NCBI GenBank assembly: GCA_009602725.1
Contig: WELB01000003.1
Coordinates: 960,064 to 994,158 of the forward strand
Direction of reading: 5' to 3'
Source: Spirogloea muscicola
Taxonomy: Eukaryota > Streptophyta > Zygnematophyceae > Spirogloeales > Spirogloeaceae
DNA length: 34,095 nucleotides
In this document: positions 1 to 9,078 of the stretch, one piece after another
How the letters are laid out: the number at the start of each line of letters is the position of its first letter
Position numbering within the stretch: the first letter of the stretch is position 1
Notes under the pieces: generated by a model
Seen by the model: only the letters and a program-made list of their open reading frames with translations
Databases searched by the model: none
Told to the model about the DNA's origin: nothing
Position numbers and translations under genes: made by a program

Positions 1-88
1 CGCCGCCGCCGCGCCGCCGCCGTCGCGGCGGCTCGGCGAGGCCGAGCCGCAGGTGGCGGAGGCCGTCCACCACCTCCTGTGGGACTGA
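1..88 (+). CDS. 3' terminal coding end of an unidentified gene (partial)
   Basis: Reading from base 2, the frame is open and ends at a TGA at 86-88. The visible C-terminus is an Ala/Pro-rich stretch followed by a short helix-like tail, EAEPQVAEAVHHLLWD. The other two forward frames look compositionally random, and the extreme GC content drops sharply right after this stop, as it does at the edges of other exons in this window. Too little is visible (about 28 residues) to name a family. The 5' part lies outside the window. It could also be read as a non-coding GC-rich flank, so confidence is moderate. Confidence 0.5.
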   Translation, partial: AAAAPPPSRRLGEAEPQVAEAVHHLLWD

Positions 89-3000
89 GCGCCGCATCGC
101 CGCCACCGTCTCGAGCCCCCGCAGCACGCTCCCACGGCGGCACTGCCGCCAGACTTGCTGCTCCGACCTCTGCCGCCGCTGAACGAGCGCCCGTCTCTAT
201 CGACTGCCTCCACCTGAACACGAAGTCCATCACGCTCGACTGGGCAAGCAGCCCCAGCCCGCCTCGCTGCCGTGGCCCGTCAATGGGCTCCCCGTTACTT
301 GCTGTACGTGGAGGACTGAGCTCCTCCTTTTGGGATTATTATCTCTCTTTTCATAGTTGACAGCCACCCCCGCGCCCATGCGGGCTGCTGTTTTTTCTCC
401 GGCGCCTGGCTGCTCAAAGCCGGGTGTCAGGACCGCTGTAGAACCACTGCCCCCTTTGGCGTGGCCCTAGCTGCCACCTCCCAGCCTGGTCACAGGGCCT
501 AGCATGACCACCTGCTTTGTGGGTGAAAGCCCCAGCAGCATGACCTTCTGCACCTGACGGCCACCCTCTAGTCCCCCTTGCCCAGTTGCCCAGTTGTTCT
601 CCTCCTCCCCCATTTTTAGAGCTGCAACAGCGCAGCTGCTGACAGCCGCCTGCTGCTTGCTGCTACACATCCATTTGTCCAGGCCCCGTGAACAAATGAG
701 TTCTCGGGGGTAGGTTTCCTTACATTCTGCTGATACTCTTTACAATCTTCATACGGCATTGCAGCCGTCACGACCACCTAGGCTCGTTCACTGTCTGACA
801 AGCATCAATGCAGCTTCCTGCTAGCTTGGTAATGAGTCAAGACCAGATCACCGGTTGCTGTGACAATGACAACCCATCATCTGCACTATGTACCTTGCAC
901 GTGTACCGCCACTTCTGTGATTGTCTTGTCTTTGACTGGTTGTCTGTCTTTGACTGGTATACCAGCAGACTGGTATGGTCGTGTGGCACTCCCAAGTCCA
1001 CTGTGCATATTAACCTCGTCTGTCTTGACGTCTCTGAGTAACTTAGATAGCAAGGTCTTTCCTATGCAAAGATCTCAACTTGGCAAGGCTCAGCATGTAG
1101 TTGCAATATGCTGCTTGATTGTCGTGCTTGCTTATTCTACTCGATGGCCTGCGGGCAGCTTTTGACTATTTGATACGGAGATGGCAAAACGTATCGCTCA
1201 GTGTTGGAGATGCTTGTAAAGAAGGCAGTGCCCATTGAAACAGACTCGCGCGACAATCTTTTGGCAACTCTTGCTTGGCAATCAGCTCAGCAACTTAGCA
1301 CAGCCAGCCAGCAAATGTGGTTAGAGTGAGGCAATGGCGCGCAGAATGGAAGCCGTGTCATGCATTACCATGTCGAGGCTTATGCATGTTGATCTGACTC
1401 AAAAGCCGATCTGACTAACACGAGAATGGTACTGGTAGGCTTACTCATACTGATCTTCTAGTCGCGTCGAGCGCGGAAGCCCCCTCCCTGAGAAGTTCAA
1501 GATGAAATGCTGAATAAAATCGTGTAGTAATGGCAGCACAGCGACAACGAAGGGCCACGTGTGCGCTTGATACTTTTAGCCAATGAAGACCTTCCAAGGT
1601 GCAACAACGAGGGAGCCCACAAAGAGGGCACCTCAGCCATCACGTACTGTGTAGGCGGGCGCTACAGAAGCGGTGGCAAGGAGATGGCGGAGCGACGCTG
1701 AAGCCAACAATCCATGGTCCAAGAAAGCACTGGGCTTGACGAAGGATCAAATAAGGGGCAACCGGCCATACCACGGCCTACTGAAAGATGCAAGTCACCT
1801 CGACGAGACCAGCAGTGCAAGGGAAGGGAACCCCACACCACGCAGTCTGCTTGGCAAGCCTCAGCCTCTAGCTGAAAGCCGCACCTGCGAAAGCGCCGCA
1901 CTTTGGTCGTCGAATTCGGGCACTGGGTGCACCTGCTAGTGAGCCTTCGCTGGACCTGCATGCGATGCGCAAATGGACACTTGCGGTGCGCAGCCTCAGC
2001 CTCGAGTGTTGTGCTCTCCTTGTGAGCTGCTACATTGTGAGTGCCAGTTTTCAGACCCGGTCAGAAATTCATGGGTCAGGGCTGAACATGGGTCGTGACC
2101 AGTTTGACAAGCGCCGATGTCGCACACAGGATCATTTTGTGGTCGGGTGCGTTGCATACACTGCTTGTGTGACGCCTTTCCATCTTTGTTGCATTGGGTC
2201 GCCAAGGGCTAGGTTGTCGTGCTTAGCCCGTGCAGACTTGGCCTATAAGGTAGTCTTCTTGGAAGATCTCTTTGGCTCAAATTTGAAAGGTCTGTTTTGC
2301 TCAGGTCACGCACTAAGTCTGTCTCTAATGGCTCTCTTTGGCTCTGATTGCGAGTATGATCTCCTCTGTGGAGCGTCTCTTCGGCTTGGATCCACTCACC
2401 AGCCTCTGTCTCCGCTTGTCTGCACCTGAATAAGCCTCAGCTTTGGTTCAGGCAGTCTACTCTCACTCTCTGCTGTCTGCTTTCTGCCCTCTTCCATACC
2501 TGCCATACTTGTAGGTACCGCGTTACTCTTTGCATGCATTTCAGACAGTCTCCTTAGTCGTCCGTCAATCTGACCCCTGGGATACACTTTTCCCTTTGGT
2601 TTCGTGGCCACGTCGTCTCTACACATCAGCATCAAAAGCCGAAGTGGCATATCAACACCACCTGGCAAGCAACTCCACTTGCTTGACACCGCATCTCCCA
2701 AATACTACCTCCAGGGCAAGAGTCCAGTACTGGAGTGCTGCACGCACCCCGTTGCAACTGGTCCTCTGAGCCGTCGGCCAGCAGATGGAAGACAGACTAA
2801 AGCCCGCCTGCTCTATAATGTGCAACTAGCGGTAGGCCTGACATAGTTGGCACCAGCTTCATTTTGCAGCCACTACAGGCGGAAGCATTAGGGAGAGCCC
2901 ATAACATGAGTCGTAGATCCAATCAGTACGCGAGGTCCTGTCGGTCAATATAGCCAAGTGGCGGCTCAGAGCTTGCACACAAGTCTTGGGGCCAACAGTC

Positions 3001-3486
3001 GTATGTACACATCAGCTTGAAGAAGGTCGGAATTGTTGCAGGATAATACAGATGCACACTGCTTCGAGCTCTCCGGAATGAACCACTGCATTGTGAACGA
3101 TAGGCTTCTCACTGGACCAAGTGAGCCAGAAGTACTGCGATTGACGCCTGAACAACACCGAACATGGTCGACTTGGCAAGTGTATACATGTCGCAGAGCG
3201 ACAAAAGTTGTAGTGTTGGGTGACATGCTGTACAGGAATGACCATTCCGAGGCCAAGTGCAAGCCACCGCGGGCCGCTGCCAAGGGTCACAAGCGTACTC
3301 GGACCGTACTTGGGCAGCCAGGAGTTGGCCAGCCGGCATGGTGCACTCTAATGGCACACATGACTCTTCCTACGGCAGGCACAGAGGGCCCGGCTGCTGC
3401 AGTGCGGCAAAGCTAAGCTGGAGAGAGCGAGGGGGCAGTGAAGCCAGAGCGGCTCACTGGAGCCCCGCCGAAGAAGGGTCTGCGCG
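89..3486. other. intergenic / 3' flank without a recognisable gene
   Basis: About 3.4 kb lies between the end of the left partial gene and the stop of the tubby-like gene, so two 3' flanks probably face each other here. The open frames are short, overlap on both strands, and none shows a recognisable domain or a consistent chain of exons. Base composition is near 50% GC, unlike the coding exons. No tRNA-like B-box or clear repeat family member was seen. Confidence 0.5.
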
Positions 3487-4443
3487 CTACGAGGAGGCTG
3501 CATTGGCGGCGGCCGCCGAGAGGCAAGCGGCGAGCGCCTGGAGGGGCGTGATGGGATGCCGGAACGTGAGCTCGACGCAGCCGCCGGCAGCCGGCGCGGC
3601 CCGCATGACCACGTCGTTGGCGCCGTCCTCCGAGTCGGGCTCGACGACCAGGAGCTCGAAGCCGGAGCCGGAGGCGGTGCGTGCGGAGCGGCCGAGGAGG
3701 GTGACCGTCTGCTCGTCCCTGGCGATGGCCGCCCACTGCAAGGGCCGCAGCGCGCCCCGGCCGCGGCCGCCCTTGCTGTCGCTCGGCGAGAAGCCAAAGG
3801 AGCCGAGGAGGCCGCCGCCGCCGCCGCAAGCTCTCGCTTCTTGCGCGGCCCCGGCCTCCGCCGTCAGCGCGTACGCGTTGCCCTTGGTGCGCGGCGCCAG
3901 CCGGGCCACGGCCAGGGCCTCGCCGCCGTCGTCGGCGCCGCCGCCGGGCTGCGCGATACAGAAGCCGCGGCCAGATGGGTCCCGCGCGGCCGTCAGGATG
4001 GGGTCCGCGTCGGCGTCGGCGCCGAGGACGAGGACGTAGCCGCCGTCGGGCTGCGGCAGCACGCAGGCCGCCATTGTTGTATCGATGCTGGAGGCGCTGG
4101 CTCCGCTGGGCTGGCAGCGGCCGGCGAGCTCGCAGGCGTCGCACAGCGAGCTCCGTCGGCTGCTGCTGCTGCCGCCGCCACTGCTGCGGGACGACGGGGA
4201 CGGCATCTCGACGTCCTTGTAGAGCCAGGCGTGGAGCGCGCCGTTGCTGCTGCGACGCGACGGCGAGCCGCTGGGCGACGCGGCGCCGGAGGAGCAGCAC
4301 GAGGAGCAGGGCTCCGAGGCGGCTGCCGACGGAGACTCCACGGCGATGGCGGCCATGTCGCCGGACGGCAGCTGGCTCCAGCTGAGCGAGCGCGCGAGCT
4401 CCGGGCGCCGCAGGCGCGCAGCGAGCTTGCGGACGAGGCCCAT
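3487..4443 (-). CDS. divergent tubby-like C-terminal domain protein, single exon
   Basis: One uninterrupted 318-codon frame runs from ATG at 4443 to TAG at 3489-3487. I chose this ATG because the longer in-frame extension upstream is a low-complexity Pro/Ala/Gly run inside a CpG-rich promoter. The N-terminus is basic with SLSW and Ser-rich stretches (residues 1-110). The second half resembles the tubby beta-barrel: a GGYVLVLGA strand, ILTAARDPSGRGF (compare the tubby segment around FLLAARKRR), a core strand LQWAAIARDE, and a final FRHPITPLQALAACLS. That last segment aligns with the conserved tubby C-terminal helix (typically YPLS-x-FQAFAICLSSFD). The barrel region is only about 160 residues against about 250 in classical tubby proteins, so this is a shortened or degenerate member. 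Tubby domains bind PI(4,5)P2 at membranes; whether this one does is unknown. It stands alone, with no introns in an otherwise intron-rich window. Confidence 0.65.
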   Translation of the reverse strand: MGLVRKLAARLRRPELARSLSWSQLPSGDMAAIAVESPSAAASEPCSSCCSSGAASPSGSPSRRSSNGALHAWLYKDVEMPSPSSRSSGGGSSSSRRSSLCDACELAGRCQPSGASASSIDTTMAACVLPQPDGGYVLVLGADADADPILTAARDPSGRGFCIAQPGGGADDGGEALAVARLAPRTKGNAYALTAEAGAAQEARACGGGGGLLGSFGFSPSDSKGGRGRGALRPLQWAAIARDEQTVTLLGRSARTASGSGFELLVVEPDSEDGANDVVMRAAPAAGGCVELTFRHPITPLQALAACLSAAAANAASS

Positions 4444-4871
4444 GGCGGCGGCGGCGGCGGCAGCGGGGCTAGCCCGGCGGGGGAGGGGGGAGGGGCTGCC
4501 CCCCTCCTCCCCCCCTCCTCGCGCCCCTTGGCGGGCCCCCCGGGCGGCGCTACGCGACAAGCCACGTGGCCCCGCCGCGGGCCCGACGTGCCGCGGGCGC
4601 CGGGCGTCGACCAATGAGCGCGCGCCGAGACGCGGCGAACCGACGCCGCTAAGCCGCCGGCCACGGCTGGCTGGCGGGGCGCGGGACGGACGGCTGCGAT
4701 GAGCGCCCTCCCCGCATCGGACGGCTCACAGAGGGGTGGACGGCAGGCCGGGGGGCGGGAAGCGGGGCGAGTGCGCGTGCGGCTCGTGCGGCAGGCTGTT
4801 GGCGCGGCGGCTCGAGTGCTCGAGCGCCCCCCCCGCCGGAGGGCGCCACGTGGCGTCTCCCCGTCACACTG
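4444..4871 (-). promoter_or_regulatory. CpG-rich probable promoter / 5' flank of the tubby-like gene
   Basis: This stretch immediately upstream of the minus-strand ATG at 4443 is extremely GC- and CpG-rich, with runs of G/C and CCGCC/GGCGG units. Many long frames are open here on both strands simply because stop codons are rare in such composition. The strongest case for a promoter is position and composition; no TATA box or specific operator could be pinned down. Confidence 0.35.
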
Positions 4872-5125
4872 ACTGACCGTTCTCTTGTGGGAACCACTGG
4901 AAGGCAGCCACGTGGACTGGAGGAGACGCGGCGCCCCGCCCCCGGGCTCTGCACGTGCGCGGGTGGCTGTCCACACGGATGGGGTGCCGCCCGTCGGGCC
5001 GCGGCGCGCCGCCGCCGCGTCGACCCCGGGAGAAATTTGTTTTTGTGTGGTCTAACCTTGTCTATTTATTGATTTCCGGCTGGCATTCAGCAACCCCCGG
5101 CCCCCCTTTACAAGAAGGAGATGTT
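4872..5125 (+). repeat. GC-rich dispersed element, copy 1 (plus orientation)
   Basis: From GACCGTT near 4875 through ACGTGGAC, GGAGGAGACGCGGCGCC, a CCCCGGG block, GAGAAATTT and TAACCTTGTC, to a closing GGCTGGCATTCAGCA hairpin-like end. The same ordered blocks recur as the reverse complement at 5126-5395 and again in plus orientation at 5960-6130, so this is a repeated element and not unique sequence. Blocks match closely but with many substitutions and small indels, so copies are not recent. Confidence 0.75.
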
Positions 5126-5395
5126 CCCAGGAGAGGGCGGTGGCTGTGAGAGGCCAACCCAGAAAAGAACAGACAAGGTTCGACCACAGCATCGCCAGGA
5201 AATTTCTCGGGGTAGTGCGGCGGCGAGGCGCCGCGGCCCGCCGGCCGGCACCATCTCCGTGTGGCCGGCGCCGGCGGACCGTCGCCACCTGCACGTGCAA
5301 GCCCCGGGGGCGAGGCGCCGCGTCTCCTCCAGTAGTGGAGGAGTCCACGTAGTGGCCTCCGAGTGGCTTCCCACAAGAAACGGTCGGGCCACAAC
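5126..5395 (-). repeat. GC-rich dispersed element, copy 2 (inverted, tail-to-tail with copy 1)
   Basis: Read on the minus strand it gives the same order of blocks as copy 1: GACCGTTTCTTGTGGG, ACGTGGACTCCTCC, GGAGGAGACGCGGCGCC, GCACGTGC, GGGCCGCGGCGCC, GAGAAATTT, CGAACCTTGTCTG, then the hairpin unit GGTTGGCCTCTCACAGCC. The two copies meet head-on near 5125, so transcription across them would yield a long imperfect foldback. Confidence 0.75.
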
Positions 5396-5580
5396 AGAGG
5401 GGGGCTGAGCCCAAAAACAATCCCAAAGTCCAAAGAGCCTGAGAAAACGGTGCCGAAAAGAAAGCTACACATCTATAGACACGAGACCTTTTTGGCTCAC
5501 CCGGGGGTATTGAGCTTCCTGTGATTTCGTCGTGTCTTCTTCTCTAGCTGCCTAGCTGTGTGTTTTTTGTTTTTGTGTTT

Positions 5581-5650
5581 TTTGGCTTTTGACATTGTCC
5601 ATTCTTTCTGGGCTGGCTTTGCTGGCCCCCTTTCTCTATGGGCGCGCTCT
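5581..5650 (+). repeat. short hairpin repeat unit (TTGTCCATTC...GGGCTGGC...)
   Basis: It carries the family landmarks ACATTGTCCATTC, TGGGCTGGC and GGGCGCGCTC in the usual order and spacing. The right half of the hairpin is altered to TGCTGGCC in place of CACAGCC. Confidence 0.5.
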
Positions 5651-5690
5651 TTCTTTCCTTCTTTTTGAAGAGCTGCTCCTATTCCTTTCT

Positions 5691-5830
5691 CCTTAGGGAT
5701 GGTTTACACCGGGTCGGTCGGTCGCAAATTGCCTCGTATTGGCCTTGACTTTGACCCCAAGTGTCCATACAATGCGCGACACGTTTTCCTCGGCCGCGTC
5801 CACCCGACCCGGTATAAACTGGCCCTAAGC
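5691..5830. repeat. 140-bp foldback (MITE-like) element with ~35-bp inverted ends
   Basis: The left arm (5691-5725) contains CCTTAGGG, GTTTACACCGGGTCGG and GGTCGC. The right arm (5794-5829), read as reverse complement, gives GCTTAGGG, GTTTATACCGGGTCGGG and GGACGC. The arms match with a few substitutions and enclose about 70 bp. Such long inverted ends around a short core are typical of MITEs or other non-autonomous DNA elements. No open frame or transposase is present. Confidence 0.65.
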
Positions 5831-5959
5831 TTAGTGGGTCGTTCGTCTTCCTCAGTCGCCTTAAGGCCGTTCCCGAAAAGCTTCTACCTGTCAACATTTC
5901 TAGGCTGGCCACACGAAGGATTTGAAGTGTGACAAAGTGATGACGGGCCAGAGTGGCCA

Positions 5960-6130
5960 AATACTAAGCCACACGGCCACACGAAGAGGTGCCGGCCGCG
6001 GCGCCGCGGCGCCCCGCCGCCGCGTCGACCTCGAGAGTTTTCGGGGCGCGATGCTGTAGTTGAAACCCAGGTTCATTCCATTTTCTCTTCTGGGCTGGCA
6101 TTCGGCAGCCCTCGCCACCTTTGAAAGAGC
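5960..6130 (+). repeat. GC-rich dispersed element, copy 3 (5'-truncated)
   Basis: It starts at GCCACACG and shares GTGCCGGCCG, GGCGCCGCGGCGCC, GCCGCCGCGTCGACC and the GAGA-TTT block with copies 1 and 2. It then runs into TTCATTCCATTTTC, a GGGCTGGCATTCGGCAGCC hairpin and TTTGAAAGAGCTC, the usual tail of the hairpin repeat. This shows that the hairpin unit is the downstream end of the larger element. Confidence 0.65.
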
Positions 6131-6207
6131 TCCTGATGATTCATCTTCGTTGGACGGCTGCTTCTTTCCGCAGCTCCGCTTCATCGCTTCGCCCACTTGC
6201 TTGTACT

Positions 6208-6275
6208 CTGCTCATTCTTCTATGGGCTGGCTGTTCCAGCCCCTATCCTCAATGGGCGAGCTCTTCTACTTGCTG
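6208..6275 (+). repeat. short hairpin repeat unit
   Basis: TGCTCATTCTTC, GGGCTGGCTGTTCCAGCC and AATGGGCGAGCTC occur in family order. The GGCTGG/CCAGCC arms are perfectly complementary around a short loop. Confidence 0.6.
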
Positions 6276-6284
6276 ACGCCTTTG

Positions 6285-6421
6285 GGGTCTGCTCTACAAT
6301 GGCCCGTGCGCTGCACCTGCGTGCCGGCCGAGCCCTCGCTGCTGCCTCTGGCTCTGGCCAGGGGACGTCCTTCCAGGAACATAGCCTCTCAGACCTGCGA
6401 CTGCTTAGCAGGGGTTACTGA
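6285..6421 (+). mobile_element. LINE ORF C-terminal tail remnant
   Basis: The frame ends at TGA 6419-6421 with ARALHLRAGRALAAAS ... SDLRLLSRGY-stop. The same ending (ALHxxAGRAL ... LLTRGY-stop) closes the retrotransposon copies at 26.6 and 29.1 kb, so this is a diverged 3' fragment of the same or a sister LINE family. Confidence 0.55.
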
Positions 6422-6566
6422 GTAGTTAGTAGCTGCTTTGTTTCTTCTTGTGTGCTTCTTTCTTAGTGCTTCGCCTTAGTGCTTCGCCTGGCCCCCCTTC
6501 TTCTTGGGCTTCTTGTACTCTGCTCATTCTACCATAGCCTCTTCAGTCCCCTTTGTAGCTGCTCCA

Positions 6567-6715
6567 CGCTTTTTCGGCCCCTTCGAACCTTTGTTAATTC
6601 CTTTTGGGCTGGCTTTTCGCATCCCTTGCTTTTCGCGCCTTCCGGCCCTCTCAGAAATTGTCCAATCCTTCGGGCCGGCCTCTCACAGCCACTGCTGTCG
6701 AGTCAAGAAGCTATT
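6567..6715 (+). repeat. two adjacent hairpin repeat units
   Basis: First unit: CGGCCCCTTCGAACCTTTGT, TTTGGGCTGGCTTTTCGCA. Second unit: TTGTCCAATCCTTCGGGC, GGCCGGCCTCTCACAGCCAC. The CCCCTTCGAACCTTTGT leader recurs at 28.93 kb before another hairpin, confirming one family. Confidence 0.55.
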
Positions 6716-7139
6716 CCCTTCCAGACTCACCAGCAGGAGGCTCACCAGCAGATCTGCTCAGATACTGCAGTGACCTTCCACAGCAGGTGGGCGCCGCCGC
6801 CAACATGCTAGCCAGCTCGCTAGGGACCATTATCCCCATAGACATGCGCCGCTGTAGCCACGCTGCCCTTCGTCTACACGAAGTTGTGTACCTACGAGGT
6901 ATTCCTGCAGCAGCGCCATATTGGCTATCAATTGCTGCGACGTCAACCCAAGAAGCGCGATGATGTGCTCACTTATGTCACCCAAGATATGGTCACAACA
7001 AGTACGACATGTTCGTAAGGGGGGAGGCTAATATTGGGGCCCTTTAAGACCTTGTACACTCCTTTGAGCTTGCTTCTCACCATTGCCGTCAATCGGACAA
7101 GCTATGCTTTGGAAGAGCTCACCTCCTCGCCCCCTCTGA

Positions 7140-7230
7140 CAGAAGAAAGTGGCTCTCCCAAAGCTCATCCAATTTACGTCAATGGCTGGAAAGAGGTCGA
7201 GGGATGTGAACAGCCCGAAAAGAAGTGACA
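7140..7230 (-). repeat. hairpin repeat unit, minus orientation, degenerate
   Basis: On the minus strand it reads CGGACCTTGTCACTTC, TTTTCGGGCTGTTCACATCC, keeping the leader and the GGGCTG left arm, with the right arm mutated (ACATCC for ACAGCC). Confidence 0.45.
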
Positions 7231-7270
7231 AGGTCCGAAGAGGCCCAAAAAGCGCTTTACTCAACGCTAA

Positions 7271-7332
7271 CAGAGAGAGAGGGCGCGCGGGGCGCATGAA
7301 TTGAAAGGGAGGCCAATTCAAGCCAATACATT
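7271..7332 (-). repeat. 62-bp repeat, copy 1
   Basis: It starts CAGAGAGAGAGGGCGCGCG and continues GCGCATGAATTGAAAGGG, GGCCAATTCAAGCC, AATACATT. It is almost identical to 26320-26381 some 19 kb away, and a diverged copy in opposite orientation lies at 8268-8323. Confidence 0.7.
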
Positions 7333-7381
7333 GTTCAGGCAGAGTCGAGTGCAGACTAAACAAGGCTACATAATACGGAGA

Positions 7382-7382
7382 C

Positions 7383-7418
<36 letters not shown>
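7382..7418. repeat. (GA)n microsatellite
   Basis: An almost pure AG dinucleotide run of about 30 bases, preceded by an imperfect ACAGAGATAG start. It produces a spurious Ser-Leu repeat frame on the minus strand, which is not a gene. Confidence 0.9.
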
Positions 7419-7420
<2 letters not shown>

Positions 7421-7427
7421 AAGAGCT

Positions 7428-7575
7428 CTGTCCATTGTTTTTGGGCTGGCATTACCAGCCCCTCTTCTCTTCTCTATGGGCGAGCACTTTCTTCTGAGAG
7501 AGCACTACTCTGTTCTTTCTTCTTTTCCATCTTTAGCTAGCCTATCACAGCCGTCGCCCTCATTCAGGAAGACCT
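7428..7575 (+). repeat. two hairpin repeat units
   Basis: Unit one has GTCCATTGTTTTTGGGCTGG, a CATTACCAGCCCC right half and ATGGGCGAGCAC. Unit two has TAGCCTATCACAGCCGTCGC with a worn left arm and then CATTCAGGAAGA. Confidence 0.5.
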
Positions 7576-7724
7576 TCTCCACCGAGCGTTTGGGACTCGG
7601 TGGCTCGACCTTCTCCAGCGACTTGCGCGGCGTGCAATGTCCCGCTGCCAAGGACAGCAGAGCGAGCAGCCCAGCTACCATGTCGCCGGGTCGCTTGCCT
7701 AAACGTACAGGACGCCTGGCAATC

Positions 7725-7853
7725 TCCTTGCAGAGATACATAGCCTTTGCCGTCCACTTGCATGCAGGCCGCGACTTGGCTGCTGCCTCAGCTGCTGCTT
7801 TCCGTCAGGGCGACGCTTTCCGCCCTCTATTGATTCTGACTTGCATTTACTGA
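7725..7853 (+). mobile_element. LINE ORF C-terminal tail remnant
   Basis: The frame ends at TGA 7851-7853 with AVHLHAGRDLAAAS ... LLILTCIY-stop. It aligns in order with the tails at 6285-6421 (ALHLRAGRALAAAS ... LLSRGY) and 19000-19140 (AVHTRAGRAMAAAS ... LLTRGY). It is a diverged retrotransposon 3' fragment. Confidence 0.5.
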
Positions 7854-7917
7854 CCAAAACTTATTGAGAGCCCACTTGCTGACGTCTTGAAGACTACTAT
7901 TCTGCTTCTTGCGCCAT

Positions 7918-7990
7918 CTGACCTTTTCAGACCTTGTCCATTCCTGTTGGGCTGGCTCCTCACAGCCGTTGCCGTCATTTTGGAAGAGCT
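7918..7990 (+). repeat. hairpin repeat unit, well preserved
   Basis: It carries AGACCTTGTCCATTCCTG, TTGGGCTGGCTCCTCACAGCC, GTTGCCGTCATTTTGGAAGAGCT, essentially the full consensus leader, hairpin and tail. Confidence 0.65.
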
Positions 7991-8267
7991 ATCTCTTTCT
8001 ATTCTACTCGCCGTGTAGAGCACTTGTTGTTGGCTGCGGCTCTAAGCGTTGCAGCGCACCCAAGCTCTAGCTATTCAACAACGTGCTGGGCGCGCTTCAA
8101 GTCCGGCCACCAGCTTCCGTGGCGGAGCTACGGCTCCTCAAAATTTAGCCTGTCGGAGTCATATGTGCACCCGTTGGTACTAATATCACACTATTACCTT
8201 CGCCACCAGAAATGGGCTACAGTTCATGCTGCCCCACTGTTTGCACTAGCTTTTACCTGAACAAGGT

Positions 8268-8323
8268 TTGGGCTTCAGATTGGCCACCCTTTCATTTCAA
8301 ATGCACGGCGTGCCTTCTCTCTT
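8268..8323 (+). repeat. 62-bp repeat, copy 2 (diverged, opposite orientation)
   Basis: GGGCTTCAGATTGGCCACCC, TTTCATTTCAAATGCACGGC and TTCTCTCTTTT match, in order, the reverse complement of the repeat at 7271-7332 with scattered substitutions. Confidence 0.5.
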
Positions 8324-8365
8324 TTCTGGCCACTTTCTTCTTCTTTTTGGCCACTTTCTTCTTCT

Positions 8366-8412
8366 TCTCTGGGCTCGCCAATCACAGCCATTGCCCTCTA
8401 CTGGACGAGTCT
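8366..8412 (+). repeat. hairpin repeat unit
   Basis: CTCTGGGCTCGCCAATCACAGCC is followed by ATTGCCCTCTACTGGACGAG, the usual post-hairpin tail. Confidence 0.5.
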
Positions 8413-8467
8413 CTCTCCCTTCCCTTCCTTTTCGGGTCAATTTGCAGTAGTGATGTACGTCACCAAT

Positions 8468-8551
8468 GTGCATGCCTTTGTGCTTGGCCATTTTGGCCTT
8501 CCTTTGACCTTCACTTTGGCCTTCCTTTTTTAAAGAAAGTATATACACGCA
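8468..8551 (+). mobile_element. LINE 3'-UTR remnant
   Basis: TGCATGCCTTTGTGCTTGGC followed by CATTTTGGCCTTCCTTTGAC and ATATACACGC follows the order of the LINE 3' end seen, inverted, at 9.08, 26.55 and 29.00 kb (GCCTTTGTACTTGGCCATTT, GGCCTTCGTTTGTTTC, AATACACG). Confidence 0.45.
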
Positions 8552-8611
8552 TATCCTTCCCTTCTCCCACCCGGGCCCGTAGGGCGGGGTGCGGGGTGAC
8601 TCGCATCACGT

Positions 8612-8698
8612 CGAAATTTATGGGGGAACTGTGACAAGTAAATTCCTTTGGGCTGGCCTCTCACAGCCATTGCCTTACATTGGAAGAGCTCTGTCGTT
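8612..8698 (+). repeat. hairpin repeat unit with part of the GC-rich element leader
   Basis: CGTCGAAATTTATGGGGG and GTGACAAGTAAATTCC precede TTTGGGCTGGCCTCTCACAGCC and CATTGCCTTACATTGGAAGAGCTC. The GTCG..AAATTT..TTGTC-like spacing before the hairpin is that of the larger element at 4.9-5.4 kb. Confidence 0.6.
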
Positions 8699-8794
8699 GT
8701 ATCGAGACGGAAGGGTAGTGAAAGCTTCACCCACCTTCGGACCCCTGGACCTTGCCCCGTGCAGTTGTCATCTTACTGTTGTAGCACCAGCCCA

Positions 8795-8852
8795 ATGCCT
8801 TTCAAAGAAAGGGCTCGCCCATTGAGGAGAGGGGCTGGACAAGCCAGCAACC
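8795..8852 (-). repeat. hairpin repeat unit, minus orientation
   Basis: On the minus strand it reads GGTTGCTGGCTTGTCCAGCC, CCTCTCCTCAATGGGCGAGC, CCTTTCTTTG, the same tail as the unit at 6.2 kb. Confidence 0.5.
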
Positions 8853-9078
8853 CTTACAGATTTGGTGAGGTGCTGCCCACAGTGTGACTTCATGGGCATA
8901 TAGTACGACCCTGTCTGGGGCAAAGACACTGCAAGAGCATAGAGGTGAGGCTGTGTGCGAGATGCAAGTCAACTCGGCTCTGGTGCAGGGGAAGGGAGGA
9001 CTCATGCCTGTTGGGTGCTTTTCTGCCCAATCATAAGACCCATGCTCGTCAGAGTAGGAAAGTACACCACGCATAAAT

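Noticed and set aside
1965-2429. 154-codon plus-strand frame
   Set aside because: No domain, no GC shift, no compatible splice partners, and overlapping frames on the other strand are equally long. Treated as chance.
3257-4976. Several long frames (260-353 codons) on both strands over the GC-rich 3.4-5.0 kb region
   Set aside because: They are open because stop codons are rare at this composition. They are Arg/Ala/Gly/Pro soups without domains, whereas the minus frame ending at 3487 has a recognisable tubby-type end and balanced composition.
5165-5185. GGTTCGACC as a tRNA B box
   Set aside because: The motif lies in the repeated leader of the hairpin family (also CGGACC or CGAACC in other copies), and no cloverleaf or A box was found around it.
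7028-7435. Minus-strand 135-codon frame with a Ser-Leu repeat
   Set aside because: The repeat is the (GA)n microsatellite and the rest is repeat-derived; not a gene.
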